Position numbers and translations under genes: made by a program. From Paenibacillus sp. PL2-23 (GTDB lineage: Bacteria; Bacillota; Bacilli; Paenibacillales; Paenibacillaceae), in contig NZ_CP162129.1 of assembly GCF_040834005.1 (NCBI RefSeq), positions 4,819,001 through 4,883,000 on the forward strand: a stretch of 64,000 nt of DNA, read 5' to 3'. The first letter of the stretch is position 1, and the number at the start of each line of letters is the position of its first letter. The notes under the pieces are model-generated. The model was given only the letters and a program-made list of their open reading frames with translations, was not told the DNA's origin and did no database searches. Positions 43,783-53,153 of this stretch are shown here, one piece after another.

Positions 43783-45081
43783 TTAAGTTTCGCTAAGCAA
43801 TTGATTGTGCCGCATGGCCATCCGTTCCATCGTCTCGTCCAAACTCTGAAGCCCCATGAGATATTTTTCATATTCTTCCCGACGGATATCGATCACCTGC
43901 TGATCCACCTTAAGCTGATAAGTAGGATAATCATCGCCGAGAACGCGCAGCAGCGAAGGGACGTCATACAGATGTTCCCTATCCCCGAGCAGAAGCTTCA
44001 GGGCCTGGTCCCGGTCAAATGCGCGGCTCGCCGGAATGCGGCCTCCGCTGATCGTCGGAAGCATCCCTTCATCCGCATACCATTTCAGGAACGCCCAAGC
44101 CTCCTTTGGATGAGGAGAACGAGCGTGAATCGATATGGCGTCCCCCAGACCTCCTAACGCGCTGTAGCCGGTCTGCTCTTCTTCGATTCGCGGTTCAGGG
44201 GCAAAGGCGATCTTGAAGCTGCGCGGGTACTGTTCCGTATTATTAGCGAAGCGGAAGATCCATTCACCGCCGAAGAACAGACCGGCTTGCCCGCTCAGAA
44301 AGATCGGTTCGACCGGCATCTTGTTCGCTATCTGATCGCCATACTGAGGCGTCGTCCGATCCTCGTGCATCATCTCGTACATCGACTGCAGATAGCTGCG
44401 AATGTATGCATGATCGAGATTGGATTTCCCGTCCGGCTTGACGTAACCAAGCAACGACATTGAACCGTCCATGGGATAATGAAATTCGCGAAGGGTCTGT
44501 ACCATTCCCCAGTCGGCGTGATCTTGCAGTATACGTGCATAATAGCGAACATCTTCCCATGTCCAATCTACAGGAACGGGCAAGCCCGCTTGATCGAGCA
44601 GGTCCTTATTCAGCCAGAAAAAATGACGGTTCTTCTTCGTCGGGATTGCATAATACCGTCCGTCGATTTGCCACTCCTCGGCCTCTGGACCCATCATCTC
44701 ATCGATGTCGTAATCGTCGAATTGGTTGAGAGCCAGCGCCGTACCCGCCAGAACGCGACTCTCTAGACGCGGGATCGTGTAACTGGCGAACAAATCGATG
44801 CTTTGCCCCGTCATAAGCGCCGTATCCAGCTTCATATTCCCCGAATTATCATTGACATAGCGTACATACTCAACCTGAATGCCCGGATTTATCGCGTTCC
44901 ACCTGTCGACAACCTCCTGCGGTCCTGCCTCCGCGGGTACGCCGCCCCAGAACGTCAATCGGACAACGGGGTCCTCCCCCGGTACGGTATCGCCGAGCCA
45001 ATCTTTTCCGGACGAGTCGCAGCCCGCCAGCAAACATAGAATCAACGCAAGCAAGCATAGCCTGTATACCTTGTTCGCCAT
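43783..45081 (-). CDS. ABC transporter solute-binding lipoprotein 2 (paralogue)
   Basis: The 432-residue protein has a lipobox LLAGCDSS and the same fold and motifs as its neighbour (LTFWGGVPAEAGPQEVVDRW, YVRYVNDNSGN, WFAFLKWYADEG-like AWAFLKWYADEG). It starts 12 bases after the YesN-type regulator gene and ends at a terminator, so it is co-transcribed with the two-component system and not with the permeases. It may act as an alternative binding protein or as a ligand-bound partner of the YesM sensor. Both roles are inference. Confidence 0.9.
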   Translation of the reverse strand: MANKVYRLCLLALILCLLAGCDSSGKDWLGDTVPGEDPVVRLTFWGGVPAEAGPQEVVDRWNAINPGIQVEYVRYVNDNSGNMKLDTALMTGQSIDLFASYTIPRLESRVLAGTALALNQFDDYDIDEMMGPEAEEWQIDGRYYAIPTKKNRHFFWLNKDLLDQAGLPVPVDWTWEDVRYYARILQDHADWGMVQTLREFHYPMDGSMSLLGYVKPDGKSNLDHAYIRSYLQSMYEMMHEDRTTPQYGDQIANKMPVEPIFLSGQAGLFFGGEWIFRFANNTEQYPRSFKIAFAPEPRIEEEQTGYSALGGLGDAISIHARSPHPKEAWAFLKWYADEGMLPTISGGRIPASRAFDRDQALKLLLGDREHLYDVPSLLRVLGDDYPTYQLKVDQQVIDIRREEYEKYLMGLQSLDETMERMAMRHNQLLSET

Positions 45082-45093
45082 AAGCCGACTCCC

Positions 45094-46560
45094 CTATCGT
45101 TGTCCGACATTTTTCCTGTAGTCACCTGGCGTAAGCCCGGTAAGTCGCTTGAATATCCGGTTGAAATAATTGGTATTCATAAAGCCGACTTTCTCTGCGA
45201 TATCGTTGATCGATAGGTTGGTTCGCTCCAAATAATGGACGGCTCTTTCGAATCGGATCTTATGCAGATAACGAATCAGCGTCTCGCCTGTCTTCTTCTT
45301 GAACAGGTTGCTTAAATACGTCTCATCCATTGCTACATACTTTGCCATCGACTTGACCGTAATCTGCTGTCCGTAGTGCTGTTGAATATACTGGCGGACC
45401 TTGTTAATTTCGTGGTGGTCCGTCTCATCTATCGTCCGATCAATCCAATGCCGCATATCGGATTTCATATAAGCGGACAGCCGCTTATAGAGCTCCTCAT
45501 GGTTGACGCATGAAAGCAAGCTCTCCCGTCGATACTCGGCGCTTTCCGCAATCCGTCTGAAGGTCGCGTCCAGTCTGCCACCCGTTTCCATGACCGCTTG
45601 CAGGGGCATGCGCTGCTCCCTCATCCGATCCCACATATTCTCTAGATGCCTCTCGCAAGCGTCGATGTTTCGCTGCTCGAATAACCGAATCAGATCCAGC
45701 TCCAAACTCCAGGTTACTGCATGCTTCGGCTCATCCTGGAAGCTGTCGGCGTAGTCGACTGCCTCCTTGCGTCCTGTATACCAGCATTCGCCAAGCTGTC
45801 TCATCATGCCTCTCCATACCTGTTCCAGTTGATTCGCCTTTATCTCAGGCGAGAAGATCATGGCGTACGGAACGACGGAGCGAGACCGGAATTGAACTGG
45901 ACGGATCGACCACAGAAAGACGGTCGTTATGCCTAACTCGGTAAACAATTGCGTTGTACAAGCATGTCTTGAATCTATTAAGTGAAGCGCTCGCAATTGT
46001 TCGATCGAAAACGAGGCTTGCCCATGCAGAATCACGATCATCCTAAGCGTCGATTCGCGAGCTCCCTTGAACGGGTGGGTCCCGCCAGCATGTTCCTGGG
46101 CGGGGGCTCCGGCATGCCGCATCTCCTCCCATATCGCCCTATAATACGTCATGGCTTCCGAGTTGCGGTCAGACATCGCATGCTCAAGCTCGTCATGTAT
46201 CTTGCATAATGCCTCACGCAAGGACTGCACGGTCATCGACAGCTTCAAGATGTAGCTGGAAGCCCCATATTCAAGCGACTTCTGTACATAATCGAATTCA
46301 TTCATGCAGGTCAGCATAATAAATTTGCTCCCGATCCCGGCTGAACGGGTCTTCACCAGGAGTTCCACCCCGTCCATAAACGGCATCATGATGTCGGAGA
46401 TGACCAGATCAGGCGATTCCGATTCGATGATCGTGAGCGCTTCCACGCCGTTCGAGGCTTCCCCGATCAGACGCATGTTCATATCATCCCACTGGATGAT
46501 CTCCTTAATCGACTCGCGTAGAAAGAGCTCATCTTCAACGAGCAGTACGGTCCAAGCCAT
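45094..46560 (-). CDS. YesN-type response regulator with AraC DNA-binding domain
   Basis: From ATG 46560 behind AAGGAAGG the protein has 488 residues. It has an N-terminal receiver domain (acidic pair near 9-10, phosphoacceptor D56 in VISDIMMPF), a long middle linker and a C-terminal AraC-type double helix-turn-helix (INKVRQYIQQHYGQQITVK onward, with NYFNRIFKRLTGLTPGDYR). It overlaps the sensor kinase gene by 26 bases. Such regulators switch on polysaccharide-uptake genes when the matching sugar is sensed. Confidence 0.93.
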   Translation of the reverse strand: MAWTVLLVEDELFLRESIKEIIQWDDMNMRLIGEASNGVEALTIIESESPDLVISDIMMPFMDGVELLVKTRSAGIGSKFIMLTCMNEFDYVQKSLEYGASSYILKLSMTVQSLREALCKIHDELEHAMSDRNSEAMTYYRAIWEEMRHAGAPAQEHAGGTHPFKGARESTLRMIVILHGQASFSIEQLRALHLIDSRHACTTQLFTELGITTVFLWSIRPVQFRSRSVVPYAMIFSPEIKANQLEQVWRGMMRQLGECWYTGRKEAVDYADSFQDEPKHAVTWSLELDLIRLFEQRNIDACERHLENMWDRMREQRMPLQAVMETGGRLDATFRRIAESAEYRRESLLSCVNHEELYKRLSAYMKSDMRHWIDRTIDETDHHEINKVRQYIQQHYGQQITVKSMAKYVAMDETYLSNLFKKKTGETLIRYLHKIRFERAVHYLERTNLSINDIAEKVGFMNTNYFNRIFKRLTGLTPGDYRKNVGQR

Positions 46561-48325
46561 CTTCGACACCTTCCTTGTAGGGGGTAGACAGCAATAACGG
46601 GAGGCACAGCCGTACGACCGTACCTGACTCCGTAGTTGTCAACTCGAGCCATCCTTCGGACCGGAACAGAATCGACAGCCGTTCCCTCAGGTTGGTTAAT
46701 CCGATCCCCGTACGTGATCTCATCTGCTGGGAATCGCCAGACCGTTTGGCTGAGACACCGTTGTCCGCGACCTCGATATGGAGCTTTTCTCTTGCAGCAT
46801 ATACACGAATGGCAATCCTTCCATCGCCGTCAAGGTTCGCAATACCGTGATAGATCGAATTCTCGACAAGCGGCTGCAGGGAGAGCTTCGGGACAAGCGA
46901 ATAGACCAGCTCGTCCGGCACATCGTATTCTAAGCGAAATTGATTGTTGTACCTGAACTTCTGAATAGAAACATAGGCCTCGAGCAGCTTCATTTCATCA
47001 CCTAGATGAATCAATTCGATGTCCGTGTTGAGACTGGTCTCGAGCAGCTTGCCAAGCGAGATACAGATCTCAACGATGTCGTCGTCCTGTTTGCGCATGG
47101 CGATGAACTTCACGGTGTTTAACGTATTGAACAAAAAATGGGGATTCATCTGTGATAGCAGCATCTGAAATCGAACAGCCTCTTTCTGTACCTGCTCTAG
47201 CTTGAGCTTATACACCATTCCGTTCATGTCCAGAATCATCCGGTTGAAGGCACGGGTCAGCTCCAGAATTTCACCTTGGTAACCACGCTCAGAGACGTTC
47301 ACCTTCAGATTCTTGTCTACGACGTCCCGCATCTTGTTGCGAAGAGTCTGCAGCGGTCTTGTGATGGAAGAAGAGATGAATAGCGTAATGCCCACGAACA
47401 GCAGCACAATGAACAGGAAGACGGTAAGTGCTTGTTCCTTCAAACGCTGCACGTCCCGGAACAGGACCTCCTGAGAGATGGCATTCGCGATGAACCAGTT
47501 CAAGGCAGGCACATAGCTGAACGTAACGATGGTCGAAGCTTCAGGGTCGATGAAGGAGACGCTCTTTCCTGTCGACCTGTCTCCGTCCAGCATCCGTGCC
47601 ACCGTATAAGGCGAGATCGGCTGCTTAACGTCGGATTGGAGAATTGTCTTTCCGCTTGTGTCGAGAATATAGTACGTTTGGGGCAAATGGGACCGTTCCC
47701 TCATGCTGTTGAACCAGAGGGTATAGTCGATGCTAATGCGGGCAAGGCCATACGAATCCCCGCTCGGTTCGCGAAGTTGCGCGAATAAGGATAACAGCCG
47801 AGGGCTGCTCGAATGGTCGGAAAGCACGTAGTTTGTTTCATCGGTTACCCATTGATAAGCGGAGGATGCGCTCATCTTCGAGCGTGCATCCGATACAAAA
47901 CGATCATAATCCAGCCGCTCGCGCGGCAAATAAGAGGTGTAGATGTGCCGATGATAATCGGCCAATGTATAGTGAACCTGAGGGGAATGATACAGGAACA
48001 ACGTATTGTCGATCGTATTCATCTTTTCTTCGAGCAGGTGCTGCCGATCCAGCGCATGGACTTCCTCCGGCGACCTGAACAGGCGGACCATTCCGGAATC
48101 CTTCTCCAACAGAATAAACGCTTTCATCACGACGGACATCAGTTCGTCGAGCGAAGCGTTCATGTCTTCGATTTCCTTCTGGTTCTTCGCAATCAATTGT
48201 TCCTGCATCGAGTTCTCGATCATCTGGAAAACGTACAGGGACAGCGCAGTCAAAGGGGCGAAAATAAACAGCATGAAAGCAAGAAACAACCGATATTTTA
48301 AAGAACCCGGTATGAATCTGTTCAT
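46535..48325 (-). CDS. YesM-type sensor histidine kinase
   Basis: From ATG 48325 behind GAGGGG the protein has 596 residues. It has an N-terminal span (LFLAFMLFIFAPLTALSLYV), an extracellular dCache-like sensor region (about 35-290), a second span (ALTVFLFIVLLFVGITLFIS), a HAMP region, the His_kinase box QMNPHFLFNTLN (His near 393) and a HATPase domain ending GIGLTNLRERLSILF. It should sense sugar or a sugar-loaded binding protein outside and phosphorylate the overlapping YesN-type regulator. Confidence 0.93.
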   Translation of the reverse strand: MNRFIPGSLKYRLFLAFMLFIFAPLTALSLYVFQMIENSMQEQLIAKNQKEIEDMNASLDELMSVVMKAFILLEKDSGMVRLFRSPEEVHALDRQHLLEEKMNTIDNTLFLYHSPQVHYTLADYHRHIYTSYLPRERLDYDRFVSDARSKMSASSAYQWVTDETNYVLSDHSSSPRLLSLFAQLREPSGDSYGLARISIDYTLWFNSMRERSHLPQTYYILDTSGKTILQSDVKQPISPYTVARMLDGDRSTGKSVSFIDPEASTIVTFSYVPALNWFIANAISQEVLFRDVQRLKEQALTVFLFIVLLFVGITLFISSSITRPLQTLRNKMRDVVDKNLKVNVSERGYQGEILELTRAFNRMILDMNGMVYKLKLEQVQKEAVRFQMLLSQMNPHFLFNTLNTVKFIAMRKQDDDIVEICISLGKLLETSLNTDIELIHLGDEMKLLEAYVSIQKFRYNNQFRLEYDVPDELVYSLVPKLSLQPLVENSIYHGIANLDGDGRIAIRVYAAREKLHIEVADNGVSAKRSGDSQQMRSRTGIGLTNLRERLSILFRSEGWLELTTTESGTVVRLCLPLLLSTPYKEGVEDGLDRTAR

Positions 48326-48455
48326 CGCCATCGCCCCTCTGCCGTCCGAGCTTTCTCTAAGTATACCAGATCAATCGATTTGCGAGAAAGATAAAAGCAA
48401 AACAACTAGGATTCGTTCCATGCTATTCTGTGAAATCTGCTATCCGGCCGAAGCC

Positions 48456-49463
48456 TTATGGCTGAATTTGCACCTTGTACTGATCAGGATCGCGGGGGCC
48501 GGCCAAGAACTGCGCAGCCTCCTCCAATCCGATTGTATCGGAGATGAGCGGTTGTACCTGAATGCGACCCGCAGCGAGCCAATGCATCGCGGGGACAAAT
48601 GTATGGTTGATCGCCATCGAACCGAGCAGCGTCCAATCCCTCTTGAATAGCTCAAAGGGGCTTAGCGGTATCTTCGCCTGCGGATCGGTCACCCCGAACT
48701 GCAGATAGGTGGCGGCAGGACCCATAAATGAGAAGGCTCGTTCGATTACGGCAGGTATGCCTGTAGCTTCAACTACAACATCGAAACCGTGAGGCGCGAT
48801 CTTCTTCATCCGGGACGGATCGAGCTCGCTGCTGAGCACAGAGTGAGTTGCACCGAGCTGCATCGCCATGCTCAGCTTGCGCTCCGATATATCCGTCGCG
48901 CAAAGAACCGAGGCGCCCGAGGCGGACAGCGCTTGCACAAGCTGTTGTCCCATAGAGCCTGCGCCAAGCAGCAGCACCCGACTTCCGGCCCGAAGCTGCA
49001 GCCGGTTCATGGCATGGACGACGCAAGCCATCGGCTCGATGAACGCTGCCTCTGCGAATGTCATGTCCTCGGGAAGCTTCAATGCGTTCCGCGCGGACAC
49101 CTTCACGAACTCGGCCATGCTGCCGTTCAGCGTGACGCCAATCGCCTCGAACCGGGAGCACTGATTGCCTCGATTGGTCAGGCAGAATTCGCAGCTCCCG
49201 CAAAACAGGTTCGGATCGGCGCTGACCCGGTCACCTGGCGCAAACCCGTCGACACCTTCTCCCACTTCATGCACGGTCCCGGAAAATTCATGTCCAGGAA
49301 TGAGCGGATAAGGCGAGATGTAAGAGCCTTCGAAAATGTGGATATCTGTGCCGCATATCCCTGTTCGCTCCACTCTAATCGTAATCTCGCCGCTTCCTGG
49401 GCTTGGATAAGGAACCTCTTGAACGACCGCTCGATGCGGCGCTTCTATTACCAATGCTTTCAT
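48456..49463 (-). CDS. Zinc-dependent alcohol/sorbitol-type dehydrogenase (MDR family)
   Basis: From ATG 49463 the protein has 335 residues. It has the catalytic zinc site (Cys in RTGICGTD, GHEFSGTV with His-Glu) and the structural zinc Cys cluster (FCGSCEFC then NQC), then the Rossmann motif LLLGAGSMGQQLVQ. These are typical of threonine or sugar-alcohol dehydrogenases using NAD(P). In this locus it probably oxidises a sugar or a sugar alcohol. It lies 16 bases after the PL8 gene, so the two are co-transcribed. Confidence 0.9.
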   Translation of the reverse strand: MKALVIEAPHRAVVQEVPYPSPGSGEITIRVERTGICGTDIHIFEGSYISPYPLIPGHEFSGTVHEVGEGVDGFAPGDRVSADPNLFCGSCEFCLTNRGNQCSRFEAIGVTLNGSMAEFVKVSARNALKLPEDMTFAEAAFIEPMACVVHAMNRLQLRAGSRVLLLGAGSMGQQLVQALSASGASVLCATDISERKLSMAMQLGATHSVLSSELDPSRMKKIAPHGFDVVVEATGIPAVIERAFSFMGPAATYLQFGVTDPQAKIPLSPFELFKRDWTLLGSMAINHTFVPAMHWLAAGRIQVQPLISDTIGLEEAAQFLAGPRDPDQYKVQIQP

Positions 49464-49479
49464 GCTGTTACCCCATTCC

Positions 49480-52239
49480 TCAATCGGCCACGAATTTGAT
49501 CGCATCCCCGATAACATAATCGTTATTCCCTGCATTTGTAAGTTCGACATACCCCGAGGTGCCGGCCGCGAACGCGTGCGTGCCGAGCAGCACCCAGCTT
49601 CCGCCAGGAGATACTTGCTGGTTCACTGCGTACGTCTGGGAACCTCCGCTGTAATAAACGGTGAACGGCGCGTTGGTCGCACGCTTCGAATCGCCATCCG
49701 GAATGCGGTAATAGACTTTATAGTCGCCCGCAGCGGGAAGATTTGGTCTAAAGCGCAGCTTGATCGACCCGTTGCCTGTCGCACGGTAGTAATAATCATC
49801 GCCGTAATAATTGTTCATATGTGTAGACGTTGTCCAGGAACCGATCTTCTCAGCAGCTGCATTGTCGACAATCACTTCTTCCGGCAGCGCGAATTTTGCC
49901 GTGAACGTCTTGCCTTTCGCATTCTGCACATCCACTGTCAGCTTGATTGTAGGGGCCAATTGAGTAACGACTACGCCCGGATCGGTAGAGATTGCGCTGA
50001 TCGCGCTGCGCTTGATTTCGAGCTCGATCGTTCCCGTATTTGCTTGCGTAGGATCGGACACCGATACTTCCAGCTCGCCAGCAGAAGTCTTCGTCATCAC
50101 TGCTGCCTTCTTGTTACTGGATAGATAGTCCGCCCCGTCGTCCTGCACCCATGTTAACGAATCCGTCCAGAAAGCAGCGCCGACAATACCGAGATTTCGT
50201 TCCTTCACGGACTGCACAGCCGATGTGTTGGCAAGTACTTCAATATCCGGGTTACTTGCGTAGCTGCTCACTTGACTGCTGCTTTTGTTCGGGAGAATGA
50301 CGTATTCATAGGCCGCGCCCGTCGGATCTGTGCCATGATCGAAGAACAGCGTCATATAGTTACGCGTGACCGTCGTCGTATCCCTGAAGGCAGCATTGTT
50401 GTTGATCTGGCTCCAGTTGCCCGACCTTGCTTCTCGCAGCCCCGTCAGTGCGGCCGGCTCGGGAAAATAGTAGCCGATGTCCGCTCCAGCGACATGACCG
50501 GCCAGATGCGCCCAATCGACGTTCGTCATCGTCTCCGTCCAGCCAAGCGTTGTCGGCTTCGCTGTGCCATTCACCGTGAACGCGTTGTTGCCTGCGCTGC
50601 CGAGCTTGCGATTCTCTACGATCGTCTCGACCGCCTTCAGATCGGAAGACACGATCCCCGCCCCCAGAGCAACGATCTCGTCGTCGAACATGAACCAGGA
50701 CTTCTTGGCCTCTAGCGTCTTCCCGAAAGGATGAAGCTCCATGCCCGTGACGCCGTACAAGCCTTGCATCGATACTCCGCCTACCCAATTCTTGTCGCTG
50801 TTCTTGCCCGCGCTTACCGTCGTATCCCGCTGCACCGTCGTCCCCGGCAGCCGGTAGGAGTTCACCGTCGGCCAGAAGTCGTCGCTGAACTGCGCCAAAT
50901 CCTGATTATACAGATAGGTCATCCCGTCGGCCGTATGCCAGCCCTTGGTGTTCTCGCTGTTGATGGATTCGAAATTACGCGTTCGCGTGCTGGAATGCAT
51001 GCTGATGCCGAAGCCAAAGTCAGGTCGCAGATGCACGGTTCTATCCATCCTGGGGAACTGCTTGTTCATGACGAGTTCACCCCGCGGCGTTATCGAGCTG
51101 TTTCCCGTAATCGCCTTGCCAAGCGTGACCATGTCAAGCGTTGCATATTCAAAGAAATTCCTGTAGGTATCCTCCTGAATCCAGTATTTGGCCATACTGC
51201 GGAGCCGGTCGGCATCCGACAAAGGCGCGATCTGGGACAAGCGGATAACCGCCTCAATAACGCGATGGCCATAGACGTGATCCTGGTAAATTTTACGCGA
51301 GATGTCCCTTCCCCGGGTCATGTCCATGATCAAGCCCTTGTAGACGAACGGCTCGTACGAATCGTAGATGAACTTATAGATGTTGGCCCGATCGCTGTCC
51401 GTTACCTCCCATGTGGAATTCTCCAGCAGATAGATCACCGCCGCCATGTCTCGAATCAACGATGCGCCGTATCCGCCGGCATACGAGTAGGAGCCGTGCT
51501 GAATGAAGGATCCGTCGAGGTAGAATCCGTCCGAGCTGGTCACGTAGTTGAATACGTTGCTCATGCCGTTGCGCGCTGCTGCAATCTTCGTCCCGTCCTT
51601 AACGATAATGCCGCGAACGCCTACGACTGTCGCTTTCCACACACGATTGGCGCCGTCCATCTGGACGGTCGGCGAGAAGTGATTCACCGTGTTCATGTAA
51701 TTGGCGATTTGCGAAGCGCTTAACTGATCGTACAGGAGTACGACGATGTCATTGAGCCGCAACGGGGCGCCTATCTGCCAATCCCACCAGTTGCCCCCCG
51801 TTTTGGTCGCATTATACTGATTGGCATACATCCAGTCCAAGGCGTCGACAAGGTCGGCCAGCAAGGCTGAATCGTTCTCAAGCGCCGAGCCCTTCACCGC
51901 ATAAGCCAGCGCCATTTCCCTCAGACGGTCATAGTTGCTGGTCACATTGCTGGAACTGCTGCCCGTGATATCGCTCCACAAGTATGTCCGCGTCGGAGAC
52001 GTATCCATGCTGTCCCAACGCGCTTGAGCAACTGCAGTGATCGAGACGACCCGTGCCGCAATGTGCGGGTCGCTCGCGCTGATGCCCGTTCCCCCGGTCA
52101 AGGTGGTCTTCCACTTTTCCCTCAGATCATCAAATTCATCCGCTGCATGCACGTTCTGTAGCGGAGGAACCCCTAACATGACAAACAGCATGGCAAAGAC
52201 GACCCCGTACGTTAGCGGCAAGCGATACATCCATCTCAT
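49480..52239 (-). CDS. Secreted polysaccharide lyase family 8 enzyme with golvesin-like C-terminus
   Basis: From the Met at 52239 the protein has 919 residues; an ATG at 52257 is less well placed. A signal peptide ends near NVHA-ADE. Residues about 30-370 form the alpha-helical toroid with the catalytic Asn in GNWWDWQIGAP (near 149), His in FIQHGSYSYAGGYG (near 247), and following Tyr and Arg. Beta-sandwich domains follow (about 380-760). The end (about 785-919) is a golvesin/Xly-like carbohydrate-binding domain (GSWTTSTHMNNYYGDDYYYR). PL8 enzymes cleave hyaluronan, chondroitin, or xanthan by beta-elimination; which of these cannot be told. The gene heads the locus with the dehydrogenase, sensor and transporter. 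Confidence 0.9.
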   Translation of the reverse strand: MRWMYRLPLTYGVVFAMLFVMLGVPPLQNVHAADEFDDLREKWKTTLTGGTGISASDPHIAARVVSITAVAQARWDSMDTSPTRTYLWSDITGSSSSNVTSNYDRLREMALAYAVKGSALENDSALLADLVDALDWMYANQYNATKTGGNWWDWQIGAPLRLNDIVVLLYDQLSASQIANYMNTVNHFSPTVQMDGANRVWKATVVGVRGIIVKDGTKIAAARNGMSNVFNYVTSSDGFYLDGSFIQHGSYSYAGGYGASLIRDMAAVIYLLENSTWEVTDSDRANIYKFIYDSYEPFVYKGLIMDMTRGRDISRKIYQDHVYGHRVIEAVIRLSQIAPLSDADRLRSMAKYWIQEDTYRNFFEYATLDMVTLGKAITGNSSITPRGELVMNKQFPRMDRTVHLRPDFGFGISMHSSTRTRNFESINSENTKGWHTADGMTYLYNQDLAQFSDDFWPTVNSYRLPGTTVQRDTTVSAGKNSDKNWVGGVSMQGLYGVTGMELHPFGKTLEAKKSWFMFDDEIVALGAGIVSSDLKAVETIVENRKLGSAGNNAFTVNGTAKPTTLGWTETMTNVDWAHLAGHVAGADIGYYFPEPAALTGLREARSGNWSQINNNAAFRDTTTVTRNYMTLFFDHGTDPTGAAYEYVILPNKSSSQVSSYASNPDIEVLANTSAVQSVKERNLGIVGAAFWTDSLTWVQDDGADYLSSNKKAAVMTKTSAGELEVSVSDPTQANTGTIELEIKRSAISAISTDPGVVVTQLAPTIKLTVDVQNAKGKTFTAKFALPEEVIVDNAAAEKIGSWTTSTHMNNYYGDDYYYRATGNGSIKLRFRPNLPAAGDYKVYYRIPDGDSKRATNAPFTVYYSGGSQTYAVNQQVSPGGSWVLLGTHAFAAGTSGYVELTNAGNNDYVIGDAIKFVAD

Positions 52240-52257
52240 AAACCCACATCCCCTCAT

Positions 52258-52529
52258 GAATGGTGTGTCTGTTTGTTCCTAGATGTCTTCACCTGCAAGT
52301 ATAGAGAAAGGATGACCGCCTGATAAGGAACAGAACCTGTGTATGTATAGCACATATTCATTCATTTATCCTGAATTACGAAAGCTCATTGGCAGCAAAG
52401 GATTGCGCCGGAATATGATGTCTGGAATTGCGAATTATTTTGAATGAGCTGTAGTTCGGGGAGAACAGATACTGGAGCGCATAGCGAATAATCCGGACTT
52501 TCAAATCGTTTATTATTCATGTCTCATGG
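52258..52529. other. Gap between PL8 and toxin-antitoxin genes
   Basis: It holds the presumed PL8 promoter region near 52260-52330 and the IS1380 remnant listed separately. Nothing else was recognised. Confidence 0.5.
52370..52455 (-). mobile_element. IS1380-family remnant with internal deletion
   Basis: It begins with the 15-base terminal repeat CCTGAATTACGAAAG (52370-52384) and then jumps into the inverse of the transposase region at about 22850-22918 (ATTCCG-CGCAATCCTTTGCTGCCAATGAG on the minus strand, in two runs). The jump is at ATGAG, which occurs at both places in the full element, so a deletion between short direct repeats explains it. Confidence 0.8.
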
Positions 52530-52547
52530 TTATCATAATTATGATAA
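52530..52547. promoter_or_regulatory. Palindromic operator candidate of the toxin-antitoxin pair
   Basis: TTATCATAATTATGATAA is a perfect 18-base palindrome 38 bases before the antitoxin start. Antitoxins of the Phd/YefM type bind such sites and repress their own operon. Confidence 0.6.
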
Positions 52548-52585
52548 AATAAACTCATCACACAATACATTTGGGAGTGATTTCG

Positions 52586-52870
52586 TTGCCAATCATCAAA
52601 CCCATTTCTGACCTCAGAAATAACTTCAATTACATTTCTGAAATCTGCCACTCTGAGGGTGAACCAGTATTCATAACTAAAAATGGTCATGAAGATCTAG
52701 TTGTGATGAGCCATGCTTTTTATGAAAAACAACAAGCAGTCATTGAACTGTATCAAAAACTGGCTGTTGCTGAGAAAGAAAGTGCAGATCCGTCAGTAGA
52801 GAGAATTGATCATGATGATCTTATGAAAAGCCTAAGGAGTCGTATCAATGGAGAAAAAACTGACGATTAA
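52586..52870 (+). CDS. Phd/YefM-family antitoxin
   Basis: The start is set at TTG 52586, five bases after GGGAGTG; the frame is open from 52571. The 94-residue protein begins PIIKPISDLRNNFNYISEIC with the Phd/YefM fold and FITKNGHEDLVVMS. It should repress its operon and neutralise the toxin encoded next, which it overlaps by 23 bases. The C-terminal acidic tail is the usual toxin-binding part. Confidence 0.9.
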   Translation: MPIIKPISDLRNNFNYISEICHSEGEPVFITKNGHEDLVVMSHAFYEKQQAVIELYQKLAVAEKESADPSVERIDHDDLMKSLRSRINGEKTDD

Positions 52871-53153
52871 ATACCTGCCTTCCGCTGCGCAAGATATTAC
52901 CGATATTATCGAGTATGTCTCCATTGATAACCCTCCAGCAGCACACAATCTTCTTAATATATTTGATGAAAAGATATCAATTCTAGCATACTCCCCTTAC
53001 AGCGGACCAATTCCAAATGACAGAAGACTACAACTGCTGAATTACAGAATGTTAGTAGTCGATAGTTATTTGGTGTTTTACGTTGTACATCTTGAGTTTA
53101 TTGAAATTCGTAGAGTTCTACATGCGAAAAGAAAGTATGACTTTTTGCTGTAA
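52848..53153 (+). CDS. RelE/ParE-family toxin
   Basis: The 101-residue protein has the ParE/RelE fold: KYLPSAAQDITDIIEYV, a helical pair, NYRMLVVDSYLVFYVV and the C-terminal IEIRRVLHAKRKYD. RelE-type toxins cut mRNA on ribosomes and ParE-type toxins inhibit gyrase; the sequence does not decide which. AAGGAG lies eight bases before its ATG. Confidence 0.9.
   Translation: MEKKLTIKYLPSAAQDITDIIEYVSIDNPPAAHNLLNIFDEKISILAYSPYSGPIPNDRRLQLLNYRMLVVDSYLVFYVVHLEFIEIRRVLHAKRKYDFLL

Noticed and set aside
50731..51723. A 330-codon plus-strand frame inside the PL8 gene
   Set aside because: It is antisense to a well-supported lyase with catalytic motifs and lacks any start signal or domain.
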